Shown: positions 27,813 to 36,035 of the stretch, piece by piece | Layout: each line of letters opens with the position of its first letter | How positions within the stretch are numbered: position 1 is the stretch's first letter | From: WTFV01 sp965200895 | Lineage (GTDB): Bacteria > Acidobacteriota > Vicinamibacteria > Vicinamibacterales > UBA8438 | Length of the DNA: 64,000 nt | Assembly: GCA_965200895.1 (NCBI GenBank) | Contig: CBDAVM010000002.1 | Span: forward strand, 1,550,001-1,614,000 | Reading direction: 5' to 3' | Notes under the pieces: model-generated | What the model was told of the DNA's origin: nothing | The model's database searches: none | Seen by the model: only the letters and a program-made list of their open reading frames with translations | Made by a program: the position numbers and the translations under genes

Positions 27813-28361
27813 TCATGTGGTGAGAACCCGCCGGACGCCGGACGCCGCATCCGCGCCCCGTTCCGCTATCTCCTCGTCAGTCAGCGTGCTGAGCGGGTGC
27901 TTGATGACCACCGGTTCGAGGCGCTCCGCGCCGAGCGCCGCCCGCTGCACGTCGGCCTCGTGCAGGAAGGCGTCGGTCACGATGACCGCCGTCGGGACGC
28001 CCCGCCCCTCCAATACGACCGCGTCGTGCAGACTGCACGACGTGCACGACCCTCAATCGCCTATGGCCGTGACCACAACGTCGTTCTCGGCCGCGAGCCG
28101 GTCGAGCAGGTCGGCGTCGGCCGGGCGGGAGAAGGTCGCCTTGCCGTAGTAGCGCACGCTGTCCAGAACCCGCGCCCCGTCGAGCCGCTCGACGACGCGG
28201 CGCAGCAGCTTCGACGCGTTCCACTTCGCGTTGTCGAGCACACCGAGCCGCACACCGTCGAGCGTCGGCACACGGGCCGCTAGGTCACACGGCTCGGCGG
28301 TCACCGTCCCCCGCGGGTCGTAGACGATCCGGCCGTCGGGCAGCCGTCGTTCACTGTTCAT
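27813..28361 (-). CDS. UGSC-family selenoprotein with in-frame UGA (1)
   Basis: Two abutting frames join into one 182-aa protein if the UGA at 28055-28053 is read as selenocysteine (residue 103). The sequence across it is IGD-U-GSCTSCSLHD, exactly the U-G-S-C motif, with further cysteines (GSCTSC). Both sides are coherent: DGVRLGVLDNAKWNASKLL before, and RGVPTAVIVTDAF then KHPLSTLTDEEI after. A perfect 9-bp hairpin with loop GUC starts 11 nt after the UGA. ATG 28361 overlaps the upstream protease stop (ATGA). The true stop, also UGA, at 27813 has no such hairpin next to it. A redox role is inferred. A pseudogene with a chance UGA is the alternative, but the second copy at 38 kb argues against it. 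Confidence 0.82.
28022..28055 (-). promoter_or_regulatory. Putative bacterial SECIS hairpin (1)
   Basis: Arms CGUCGUGCA and UGCACGACG (9 bp, no mismatch) enclose the loop GUC. The loop begins 20 nt after the UGA. This fits the known bacterial rules: a hairpin directly downstream of the UGA, apical loop about 16-37 nt away, and G among its first two bases. It would recruit SelB with tRNA-Sec. Confidence 0.7.
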
Positions 28362-28810
28362 CGGTCACTGCTCCTCGCTGCTCCCGGGTCCACGTTCCGC
28401 GTGGGTCGTGGGCGATCCGGCCGTCGGACGACTGTCGCTCCCGCCGCCGCCACGACCGGACCGGCCGCCACCAGCCGCCTGCCGCGCGAGTCCACCTTCA
28501 CGTTCAGGCCATCCAGCGTGCGTGCGCCGAGCAACTGCAGGTCGCCGGGCCGAGCGAACACGACCTCGTCAGTGGTCAGCTCTTCGCCGACCCGGATGAC
28601 GGCGAACCCGATCGAGCGGGTGATCTCCCGGCCGTCGGCCAGCGCGAACCGCCGGTCCCGCTTCTCGGCTTCGACGCCGATTTTCGCGAGGTGCCCCGCG
28701 CCGATCCACGTCAGCTCGCTGCCGGTGTCGACCATGACGTCCGGTACGCGCACCGTGCGGGTCCGGTCGCGCTGGTTCTCGATCCGGCACGCCACCCTGA
28801 ACACGCCCAT
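28358..28810 (-). CDS. Retropepsin-like aspartyl protease (clan AA)
   Basis: A single-domain 150-aa protein with the catalytic motif VDTGSELTWI (about residue 30) and a hydrophobic-Gly partner segment LLGARTLDGLNVKVD near residue 100. These are typical of clan AA proteases that act as dimers. ATG 28810 follows AGAGGAG and overlaps the preceding frame's stop; its own TGA overlaps the UGSC ATG. This tight coupling suggests joint translation with the selenoprotein. The C-terminal 40 residues are Arg/Pro-rich and may be unstructured. No signal peptide is seen. Confidence 0.75.
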   Translation of the reverse strand: MGVFRVACRIENQRDRTRTVRVPDVMVDTGSELTWIGAGHLAKIGVEAEKRDRRFALADGREITRSIGFAVIRVGEELTTDEVVFARPGDLQLLGARTLDGLNVKVDSRGRRLVAAGPVVAAAGATVVRRPDRPRPTRNVDPGAARSSDR

Positions 28811-29093
28811 CAGGTCAGCACTCCTCTGTCCACCCTGTCTTCGCGCCGGGGCCGCCAGTTCCAGATGTCCACTACCTGCGGTCCGGCGACCCAGAACACG
28901 GCGATGTCCGATTCGATTCCGGCTTGGAGCTCGTGGCTCCCCTGGCCTTGACCTCCACGCGCCGACCGGATGCAGCATGGACGGCGACCAGATCGATACC
29001 GGTCTGTCGCGTGTTGCGAGGTGTCTCCGGAATCGTCCACCCGTCGGCGCGGAAGTCCGCAAGAACCTCGATCACTGCATTCTCGGTCGGCAA
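28810..29093 (-). pseudogene. Frameshifted small nuclease-like protein
   Basis: The frame from ATG 29093 reads TENAVIEVLADFRADGWTI, then GIDLVAVHAASGRRVEVKA, which resembles a PD-(D/E)xK nuclease core (D...ExK). The coherent continuation ELQAGIESDIAVFWVAG and VVDIWNWRPR is in another frame, so one frameshift lies around 28930-28960. The joined protein would be about 94 aa and would end at 28810, overlapping the protease ATG. This could be a sequencing error or a decayed gene. The family was not identified. Confidence 0.55.
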
Positions 29094-29153
29094 CGTAGAA
29101 GGCGCAGTCAGGTGTCCCTCTCATCCCTTCGGGAGTCGCCGCATCCCTCGCCC

Positions 29154-30395
29154 TCACAGTGCGCACGTCCCGTCGACGCACTCCCCCGTCGCCGGCGGCC
29201 GGCCGTCGATCGCCCGCAGGACCGGCGTGGTCATGTGCCCCCAGCCCGGCAGGAACGCCGAGAAACGACCGGCCTCCCCGCCCGCCACGAACAGGTGGAT
29301 GTCGTCGGCCGAGGGCACGATGGGGATGCGCGCGTCGGGTTCGCGCCGGTACCAGCGCGGCAGGTTGCGGTTGTAGATCTTCCCGTAGCGCCCGCCGAAA
29401 CTGATGTCGTCGAACGTGTTGGTCGTCGCCCACCAGAGATAGCGCCGCACGTCCTGCCGGGTCCACTGCTTCGCCGCGATCGTGGCGGCGTGCTCCGGAC
29501 CGATGACCACGGCGCACGAGCCGCTGCTGACCGCGTTGTTGTGGGCGATGGTGCTCATCGCCGACGCGATGCTGTCGAGGACGCCTTCCGGGTCGTTGGC
29601 CACGTGGTTGGTGACGCTGTGCGGCCCCTCGGCGGCGATGCAGAAGACGGTGCTGTCCTCGGGCCGGTAGCCCTGCTCGACGTGGTAGGGCGCCCAGGGG
29701 CTCGCCTCCTCGTTCTCGGCGATGCAGAAGGTGTACTTGCCGGGGTGCCCCAGCGTGCTCTTGTCGAGATCGCCCGGCCAGCCGCCGCCGACGTGGAGCA
29801 GCACGAGACGAATGGCGCGGCCGATGGTGGCGTTGGCCCGGAAGCCGGACCCGAAGACGTTGTGGCCGGCGTTCAACCCGATCTCCTGCCGAACCGGGCC
29901 GTTCACCACGACGAGCGGCGCCGCCATGTGGGTGGTGGCCTGCACGCCGTGCAGGTTGAAGGGGCGGCTGGTGAGCGCCAGCAGCGCCGCCCGCACCACC
30001 GGCGCGTACTCCGGCCGGCAACCGGCGAGCACCAGATTGACCGCCAGCACCCCGCGGGTGAGGTTGCCCCAGCGCGGGGGGACGCGGGCTTCCAGATGAT
30101 CCGGATCGCCACCGAGCGCGTCCACCATCGCGGCCACCGACGCCGGCGTCGGTGGCACCACCGGCAGGCCGTCGGTCCAGCCCTGCGCGAAGTAGTACTC
30201 GACCAGCTCCGCGGTGTCGCCCGTCAGCGCGCCATCGCGCTCCGGGCTGTCGATGACAGTCGACTGTTCAGCCACCACTCCCGGCCTCCCTGCCTGGTCC
30301 GGCAACCTCCTGACCTCACGCCGCCACGGCGCCAGCGCCGGATCCGCTGGATTCGACAGGGCGATCTCCGTATGGATGATGCCCACGCCCGGCAC
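29154..30395 (-). CDS. Uncharacterised TDGLPVVPPT-motif protein (1), UGSC neighbour
   Basis: Not assigned to a known activity. The start is either GTG 30395 or GTG 30278, which has GGGAGG 6 nt upstream. From residue about 70 it aligns with the 546-aa protein at 39-40.6 kb. Shared motifs are WTDGLPVVPPT, LAGCRPEYAPVV, NLHGVQATTH, VVNGPVR.EIGLN, ANATIGRA, LGHPGKYTFCIAENEE and a final FVAGGEAGRFSAFLPGWG. Conserved Cys residues and two Gly-rich patches hint at a redox or metal role. It ends with GECVDGTCAL. There is no signal peptide. It lies 31 nt after the FadB/J-like gene and upstream of the selenoprotein. Confidence 0.7.
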   Translation of the reverse strand: MPGVGIIHTEIALSNPADPALAPWRREVRRLPDQAGRPGVVAEQSTVIDSPERDGALTGDTAELVEYYFAQGWTDGLPVVPPTPASVAAMVDALGGDPDHLEARVPPRWGNLTRGVLAVNLVLAGCRPEYAPVVRAALLALTSRPFNLHGVQATTHMAAPLVVVNGPVRQEIGLNAGHNVFGSGFRANATIGRAIRLVLLHVGGGWPGDLDKSTLGHPGKYTFCIAENEEASPWAPYHVEQGYRPEDSTVFCIAAEGPHSVTNHVANDPEGVLDSIASAMSTIAHNNAVSSGSCAVVIGPEHAATIAAKQWTRQDVRRYLWWATTNTFDDISFGGRYGKIYNRNLPRWYRREPDARIPIVPSADDIHLFVAGGEAGRFSAFLPGWGHMTTPVLRAIDGRPPATGECVDGTCAL

Positions 30396-30425
30396 TCACG
30401 TCCTCGGCGTTGCCCGCCGGCGCCC

Positions 30426-32537
30426 TCATGTCGCGGCCAAGTCCGCAAACCGCCGGCCCTGCTCCGCGAGCCGCTTCAGCAGCGGCGCCGGCTCGAGCCA
30501 CTCGCCGTGCTCGTCGTGCAGGCGGCTCATCGTATCGTAGATGGTCCGCAGCCCCACCAGATCCGCCCAGAACATCGGCCCGCCCCGGTAGCGCGGGAAG
30601 CCGTAGCCGTGCATCCAGATGACGTCGATGTCGCCGGCGCGCAGGGCGAGGCCCGCGTCCAGGATCTTCGCACCCTCGTTGACGAGCGGATAGAGGCACC
30701 GGGGAACGATCTCGTCGTCGTCGATCGCCCGGCGCGCGATGCCGAGCTCCTCGGAAACCCCGGCGATGAGCGCGTGGATGTCCGGATCGGAAATCGGGAC
30801 GCGACTGCCCTCCGCGTAGCGGTACCAGCCGGCGCCGGTCTTCTGTCCGTAGCGGCCCTGCTCGCAGATGCGGTCCGCGATCGGCGAGTAGCGCAGATGG
30901 GCCGGCCGGGTCGGGGCCTGCGCCCTGCGCACCCGCCAGCTCACGTCGAGTCCGGCCAGATCCGCCATCCGGTAGGGGCCCATCGGCAGGCCGAAGTCGT
31001 GGATGATGCGGTCGATCTGCTCCGGCAACGCCCCCTCCTCGAGCAGGAAGTCGGCCTGCCGGCGGTAGGCGTAGAGCATCCGGTTGCCGACGAAACCGTC
31101 GCAGACGCCGACGAGCACGCCCACCTTGCCGAGCTTCTTCGACAGTTTCATGACGGTGGCGATGGTCTCGGGCGACGTGCGGGCGCCGCGCACGTTCTCC
31201 ATCAGCTTCATCACGTTCGCGGGACTGAAGAAGTGCGTGCCGATGACCTGTTCCGGCCGCGACGTGGCGGCGGCGATGGCGTCGACGTCCAGGGTCGACG
31301 TGTTGGTGGCCAGGATCGCCTCCGGCCGGCAGACGCGGTCGAGCCGGGCGAAGACCTCCTGCTTGAGCGGCAGCTCCTCGAACACCGCCTCGATCACGAC
31401 GTCGGCCGCCGCCAGGTCGGTGTCGTCCAGGGTCGGCGTGATGCGCGCCAGCCGCGCGTCCATCTCCGTCTGCGACAGCCGTCCCTTCGAGACGGTCGCC
31501 GCGTAGTTCCGGCGGATGACGGCCATGCCGCGGTCGAGCGCCTCGCGGGAGGACTCCAGTACGGTGACCGGCAGGCCGGCGTTGGCGATGCTCATCGCGA
31601 TGCCGCCGCCCATCGTGCCGCAGCCGACCACGCCCAGCGCCGCGACGGGCTGCGTCGGCGTGTCCTTCGGCACGTCGGGGATCTTCGTCACCTCGCGCTC
31701 GGCGAAGAAGGCGTGGCGTTGCGCCGCCGACTGGTCCGACTCGCGCAGCCGGTGGAACACCGCCCGCTCGTTCCGCAGCGCCTCGGCGTAGGGCATCGTC
31801 AGCGCCGTCTCCACGCAGTCGACGCAGGCGTACGGCGCGTCGAAGCCGCGGGCGCGCTTCGCCATCTTCCGGCGGAAGTCGGCGAAGATCTCCGGCCGGC
31901 CGCGCGCCACCTCCAGGTGCTCCTCCAGCTTCGAGGCCCGCCGCAGCGGTGTTCCGTCGGCCGCGAGCTGCCGCGCCCGCGCGACGGCAGCTCCCACCAG
32001 GTCGCCCTCGACGCGCTCGTCGACGAAGCCGAGCGCAACGGCCTGCTCCACCGGATGGAGCTTCCCGCCGACGATCACGTCGAGCGCCTTCTCCACCCCG
32101 ATCAGGCGCGGCATGCGCTGCGTGCCCCCCGCACCAGGCAGGATGCCCAGCGTGACCTCCGGCAGGCCGAGCCGCGTACCGGGCGCCGCGAGCCGCACAT
32201 GGCAGGCCAGCGCCACCTCCATGCCGCCCCCGGCCGCCACGCCGTGGATGGCGGCGACCACCGGCTTCGGCGACGCCTCGATCTCGTCCAGTATGGCCGG
32301 CAGGTGCGCCGCTCCCGGCGGCGGCGGCGCGCTGAACTCCCGGATGTCGGCCCCGCCGCAGAACATCCGGCCGGCGGCGGCGATGACGATCGCCCGAACG
32401 GCCGCGTCGGCCCGCGCCTCGGCGAACCGCGCGCCCAGCGCCGCGCGCATGGCGAAGCTGAGACCGTTGACGGGCGGGTTGTCGAGACGCAGCAGCGCGA
32501 CGTCGTCGCGGCGTTCGATGTCGACGGAACCGGGCAT
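30426..32537 (-). CDS. fadJ: Bifunctional enoyl-CoA hydratase/3-hydroxyacyl-CoA dehydrogenase
   Basis: Catalyses hydration and NAD-dependent oxidation in fatty-acid beta-oxidation. The crotonase half (residues 1-190) has MFCGGADIREF and the oxyanion segment HGVAAGGGMEVALACH. The dehydrogenase half begins with LGVVGCGTMGGGIA (about 298) and has the catalytic region IGTHFFSPANVMKLMENV. Two C-terminal helical domains follow, with VGFVGNRML-like and GPYRMADLAGLD motifs. At 703 aa it is FadB/FadJ sized. AGAGAGGT lies 5-7 nt before the ATG. The thiolase partner is not in the window. FadB and FadJ cannot be told apart here. Confidence 0.88.
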   Translation of the reverse strand: MPGSVDIERRDDVALLRLDNPPVNGLSFAMRAALGARFAEARADAAVRAIVIAAAGRMFCGGADIREFSAPPPPGAAHLPAILDEIEASPKPVVAAIHGVAAGGGMEVALACHVRLAAPGTRLGLPEVTLGILPGAGGTQRMPRLIGVEKALDVIVGGKLHPVEQAVALGFVDERVEGDLVGAAVARARQLAADGTPLRRASKLEEHLEVARGRPEIFADFRRKMAKRARGFDAPYACVDCVETALTMPYAEALRNERAVFHRLRESDQSAAQRHAFFAEREVTKIPDVPKDTPTQPVAALGVVGCGTMGGGIAMSIANAGLPVTVLESSREALDRGMAVIRRNYAATVSKGRLSQTEMDARLARITPTLDDTDLAAADVVIEAVFEELPLKQEVFARLDRVCRPEAILATNTSTLDVDAIAAATSRPEQVIGTHFFSPANVMKLMENVRGARTSPETIATVMKLSKKLGKVGVLVGVCDGFVGNRMLYAYRRQADFLLEEGALPEQIDRIIHDFGLPMGPYRMADLAGLDVSWRVRRAQAPTRPAHLRYSPIADRICEQGRYGQKTGAGWYRYAEGSRVPISDPDIHALIAGVSEELGIARRAIDDDEIVPRCLYPLVNEGAKILDAGLALRAGDIDVIWMHGYGFPRYRGGPMFWADLVGLRTIYDTMSRLHDEHGEWLEPAPLLKRLAEQGRRFADLAAT

Positions 32538-32771
32538 GCGTGACCTCTCTGCACTGCTGCGCCGGGTGCTCGAGTCGGACGACCACGAGCCGGGCGCTCA
32601 GCCGTACGGGACGACATGGCCGCAGCCGACATCCTGCCGCGGGCAGCCCCCGCGACGGAAGCGACGTCGGCTCGGCGGCAGCAATTATAGTCGCCGCCCG
32701 GGCTGCGTCCGCGACCGTCTCGTCCGAGCCGGGGCGAGGCGCTGCACCGCCGCCCCCCGAACCTGGTGGCG

Positions 32772-34337
32772 CTATGCCGACTCGCGTTCCAGGGGCTCAC
32801 CGGCCAGCATCGCGTAGAACCTCTCCCCATTCTCCCCATCTCCGGTCGTGTCGGACGTCAGGCGCGAGACCACCGGGATCACGATCAGCGGCACGAAGGT
32901 CGTCACATACGACGGGTCGATGCCCTCCCCGTTCACCGTAAGGCCATGGACGACCACCCGGTGCAGTGCCGAGGCGCCCTCCGGCGCGCTGATCCCGACC
33001 GCCAGCGCCAGCTCGATGAGCGCGAACCAGACCATCCCCGCGCCATAGCCGGCCGCCATCCCCCAGTAGGCGCCGCGCTCGGTGGTGCGCGGCCAGTAGA
33101 TGACATAGCCGACGGCGATGGCCGGCGGCACGACCATCGCGAAGCCGAACAGCAGCAGGTCGAGGATGGAGATGTCGGTCCGGGTGGCGACGAACCACGC
33201 CGCCAGGGCGGCGACGACGGCGTAGACGACGGTGGTCGTCCGGTAGGCCCGGAGCCGCTGCGCCGAGTCGTAGCGGCGCGTGAACGGCAGCCAGTCGCGC
33301 ACGAACATCGTGGCGCTCGAGAGCAGGATCGGACCGCCGGAGGAGATCACCGCGGCGAGCACCGCGGCCAGCGCCACGCCGCCGACGACCGGGCTGATCT
33401 CCGAGGCGAGGGTCGTCAGGTTGCGGTAGCCGGTGAGCCCGGTGTCGAGTCCGTAGCGCGCCGTCGTGAGGATGGCGATGAGCCCCGCCAGCATCGGCAT
33501 CACCGCCGCGATGAGCCCGGCGGCGACGAAGGCCGGCGCGATGCGACGCTCGCTCCGCGCCGCCGCGGCGTAGTTCGTGTAGACCGAGGCGGCGGGCGTG
33601 TGGATGGCGGCCGAGAAGATCATCGCGAACACCGGCAGCCAGCCGGCGCCGGCGAAACCCCACCAGGCTGCGCCGTCGCGCGATGCGGCGGCGAGATGGC
33701 CGCCGACCGCCTCGGTCACGCCGCTCCAGCCCCCGAACTGCCCGACGCCCAGCAGACCGACCGCGGCCAGCCCGACGAGCACCACCACGCAGTGGATGAG
33801 GTTGGTGATCGCCGTGCCCCAGAGCCCGCCGAGCGAGACGTAGGTTCCGAAGATGGCCGCCGACACCATCACGCCGGCGAACATCGACAGCGGCGTCAGC
33901 GTGCTGACGATGACCCCGATGACGTAGGCCTCGATCAGGTTGACGATGACGTACTCCGTCTGCACGCAGAGGCTGGTCAGCCACTGGCAGCGGCGGTTCC
34001 CCCAGCGCCGGGTGAAGATCTCGCCGACCGTCTGCAGCCGCAGCCGACGGTAGTACACGGCGAAGAAGAGCCCGACGAGAGACAGGGCCAGGAACGTGCT
34101 GATGCCGTACCACCAGAGGTTCCAGACGCCGCCGCTGATGACGTCGCCCGCCACGCCGTAGGTGCCGGCCCCGCCGATGCGGGTGCCGGCGATGCCGACC
34201 GCCACCAGTACCGTCGACATGCCGCCCCCGGCCACCGCCCAGCCGGTCGACGTGGTGGTCCGCCGCGCCATCAGGCTGCCGGTGGCGGTGGCGGCGATCA
34301 GGTAGAGGACGATGACGCTGACGGCGATCGTCTCCAT
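32772..34337 (-). CDS. Sodium:solute symporter (SSS family)
   Basis: The start METIAVSVIVLYLIAATATG gives 521 aa with about 13 hydrophobic segments, the size and layout of SSS transporters. Family-type motifs include GGGMSTVLVAVGIAGTRIGGAGTYG near the N-terminus and a central ALAAVLAAVISSGGPILLSSATMF stretch around residues 300-325. The substrate is not readable. The nearest genes on this strand are beta-oxidation and selenoprotein genes, so an organic acid is a guess. The frame upstream of 34337 is not supported. Confidence 0.83.
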   Translation of the reverse strand: METIAVSVIVLYLIAATATGSLMARRTTTSTGWAVAGGGMSTVLVAVGIAGTRIGGAGTYGVAGDVISGGVWNLWWYGISTFLALSLVGLFFAVYYRRLRLQTVGEIFTRRWGNRRCQWLTSLCVQTEYVIVNLIEAYVIGVIVSTLTPLSMFAGVMVSAAIFGTYVSLGGLWGTAITNLIHCVVVLVGLAAVGLLGVGQFGGWSGVTEAVGGHLAAASRDGAAWWGFAGAGWLPVFAMIFSAAIHTPAASVYTNYAAAARSERRIAPAFVAAGLIAAVMPMLAGLIAILTTARYGLDTGLTGYRNLTTLASEISPVVGGVALAAVLAAVISSGGPILLSSATMFVRDWLPFTRRYDSAQRLRAYRTTTVVYAVVAALAAWFVATRTDISILDLLLFGFAMVVPPAIAVGYVIYWPRTTERGAYWGMAAGYGAGMVWFALIELALAVGISAPEGASALHRVVVHGLTVNGEGIDPSYVTTFVPLIVIPVVSRLTSDTTGDGENGERFYAMLAGEPLERESA

Positions 34338-34717
34338 GAGACCCGGCGGGTGCGACCCGGCGCCGGGCGGACACTGAATCCGCCCGGAACACCGGCGATG
34401 AACGTCGACGAAGGTGCCCGTCCCTGCCGCCACGGGGCAACCGCATGCGGGCAGTCAGCGCGTGATCGCGGCTGTCACCACAGCGCGGGCGACCGAACGT
34501 CGCCGGTCAGTGGTTCTTCTGCAGACGGCGTAAGTGCTTTATACAGAACGACTTACAGCGTCGTGCACGTTTCGTTCCCACGGATGATCCTACTTCAAAC
34601 CGGCGGTTGATCATGACGCACTGTACAAGATCGCACGTGCGGAACGGGTGGGCGCGGGCGGCTGACGGGGCGTGATTCGCGGTCGGCCGGCGGGCGGCGC
34701 CGGGCGTCCCCGGGTGT
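34338..34717. other. Intergenic region with one inverted repeat
   Basis: No gene is convincing here. GTAAGT at 34530 and ACTTAC at 34551 form an inverted repeat around an AT-rich TTTATACA, about 190 bp upstream of the symporter start. It may be a promoter or operator; otherwise I see nothing. Confidence 0.4.
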
Positions 34718-35110
34718 TCAGTCGACCGCGGTGGCCGGCGCGGTGCGTTCGAGGAGCTGGAGCAGCAGGCTGCGCATCTCGCGCATCTCGGTCTGCATTT
34801 CGGTGCGCAGCGCGCGTATCTCGGTGTGCATCTGGTTGCGCAACTCGCGAATCTCGATCTGCGCGGTGCTCACGTTCGCGTTGGTGTCGTCGATGCGGGC
34901 GTTGATGGTCGCCTGCTGCTGCATGAGCGTCGCATACTGCTGCATCAGCATGGCGTTCTGCTGGAACATCATGCCGACGAGCGTGAGCAGCAGCAGCCCG
35001 ATGCCGATGCCGGTGGTGACGATCCACTTGGCGTCGATCGAGAGTCTCGGCTTCGCGGGTCTGTCTGCGTGCTCGGCGGCGGGCGCGGTGGTGTCGGCCA
35101 TGTCGTGCAT
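34718..35110 (-). CDS. Small membrane-anchored coiled-coil protein
   Basis: 130 aa: a short Ala/Asp-rich start, one membrane helix (WIVTTGIGIGLLLLTLVGMMF, residues about 29-49), then a long heptad-rich coiled coil. It has repeated QQ..ML and EIRELRNQMHTEIRALRTEM patterns to residue 120. Starts at 35110 and 35101 are both possible. Such proteins often multimerise at the membrane, but no function is known. It is similar in layout to phage-associated or haemolysin XhlA-like proteins; I cannot confirm this. Confidence 0.65.
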   Translation of the reverse strand: MHDMADTTAPAAEHADRPAKPRLSIDAKWIVTTGIGIGLLLLTLVGMMFQQNAMLMQQYATLMQQQATINARIDDTNANVSTAQIEIRELRNQMHTEIRALRTEMQTEMREMRSLLLQLLERTAPATAVD

Positions 35111-35641
35111 GTCTCCCTTGACGTGATTCTACACCGGTGATGCGGGACGGGCGGGACGGCGGGTACGGCGGCGACCGTATCGCTCGGGCCAGCGCGACTG
35201 GGCAGAGGCCGTGGATTCAGACGCGGCCGTGGCGCAGCTCAGGCGCTGCTGTTGTCGATGATCATGCCGCTGAACTCCTGCTTGGTGCTATAGGCGGCCG
35301 GGCTCGGCGGCGCGGTCGATCAGCGGGTCGTTCTCGTACACGGCAAGCGTGCGATGCCGCGGGGCCAGCAGCATCCACGGCTCGCCGGACGCGATGCGGC
35401 GCCGGTTGACGTCGTCGTGGCGGCGGTCGAGATAGTCGTCGCAGACCGTCACGAGCAGGGTGTGGGTGGACGATTTCCGTGGAAGCGGGCGACCTGACGT
35501 TCGGAAGACGTGGTACGGTGGTCGGGTTTCGGTGCGGGGTCGGCATGCAGAACGCCGCATCTGTCTCGCTCGGAGACCACTGTATGGAAGCTGGCCTTCC
35601 GTGCAAGCAAGGCTGGCATCCGTGCATGCAAGGAGGATGAG
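35111..35641. other. Non-coding leader upstream of the RiPP precursor
   Basis: No convincing gene. A minus-strand frame ends with RIASGEPWMLLAPRHR, which could be a gene fragment I do not recognise. Immediately before the precursor, two imperfect 21-22 nt copies (35591-35612, 35613-35633) share CTGGC..TCCGTGCA.GCAAGG. The second copy carries the ribosome-binding site AAGGAGG. Confidence 0.5.
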
Positions 35642-35917
35642 ATGGGGAATTTCGAGAGCATGATGGTGACGGCGGAGGACATCCGGCAGAAGATCGTCGA
35701 CAGGGCGGGCGAGGATACCGACTTCCGGGCGGAATTCGTGGCCGACCCCAAGGCCGTCATCAGCCGCGAATTCGGCGTGGAGTTGCCGGACAGCCTGCGG
35801 GTGCACGTGCATCAGATTGACATGCAGAACGCCCACATCGCCCTGCCGCCACTGCCCGAGCTCGACGAGGAACAGCTCGAGAACCTCGCCGGCGGCTGGT
35901 ACAGCTTCTCCTCCTAG
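35642..35917 (+). CDS. NHLP-leader RiPP precursor peptide
   Basis: A 91-aa peptide with a textbook AAGGAGG site 5 nt before the ATG. The leader resembles the nitrile hydratase alpha subunit (NHLP family). AEDIRQKIVDRAGEDTDFRAEFVADPKAVI and the EFGVELPDSLRV helix-strand are followed by PPLPELDEEQLENLAGG. The double-Gly marks cleavage, leaving the tiny core WYSFSS with no Cys or Thr. No maturase, peptidase-transporter or other RiPP enzyme is nearby, so it is an orphan or acts in trans. Typical NHLP cores are longer, so this copy may be truncated. A nitrile hydratase operon lies 9 kb away. Confidence 0.8.
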   Translation: MGNFESMMVTAEDIRQKIVDRAGEDTDFRAEFVADPKAVISREFGVELPDSLRVHVHQIDMQNAHIALPPLPELDEEQLENLAGGWYSFSS

Positions 35918-35930
35918 GAGGCGGGTTGAG

Positions 35931-35961
35931 CGGGAAGCGGAGCCGCAGGCGAGGCTTTCCG
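35931..35961. repeat. Palindromic intergenic repeat, copy 4
   Basis: CGGGAAGC pairs with GGCTTTCCG (one G-U) around GGAGCCGCAGGCGA. The loop core is as in copies 1 and 3 but the stem is different. It follows the RiPP precursor stop by 14 nt. Confidence 0.6.
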
Positions 35962-35989
35962 CCCAGCAGTCTGCGCCGTAGGACGGAGG

Positions 35990-36035
35990 CCAGCCGGGCG
36001 GGAAGCGGAGCCGCGGGCGACGCTTTCCGGGCTGG
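35990..36035. repeat. Palindromic intergenic repeat, copy 5
   Basis: Outer arms CCAGCC / GGCTGG and inner arms GGAAGC / GCTTTCC enclose GGAGCCGCGGGCGAC. It lies about 60 nt after copy 4 in the same orientation. Confidence 0.6.

Noticed and set aside
28053..28055. Reading the UGSC genes as ordinary pseudogenes
   Set aside because: The phase is kept, the UGA sits at the motif's U in both paralogues, and a hairpin follows at equal distance. Decay would not place the same stop twice.
28401..32543. 1380-codon open frame on the plus strand
   Set aside because: It is antisense to fadJ and the TDGLPVVPPT gene, has low-complexity Arg/His/Pro-rich composition and no recognisable domain. It arises from high G+C codon bias.
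35288..35460. Minus-strand frame with RIASGEPWMLLAPRHR as a gene
   Set aside because: No start with a ribosome-binding site, no family recognised, and the upstream part of the frame is antisense to the RiPP precursor.
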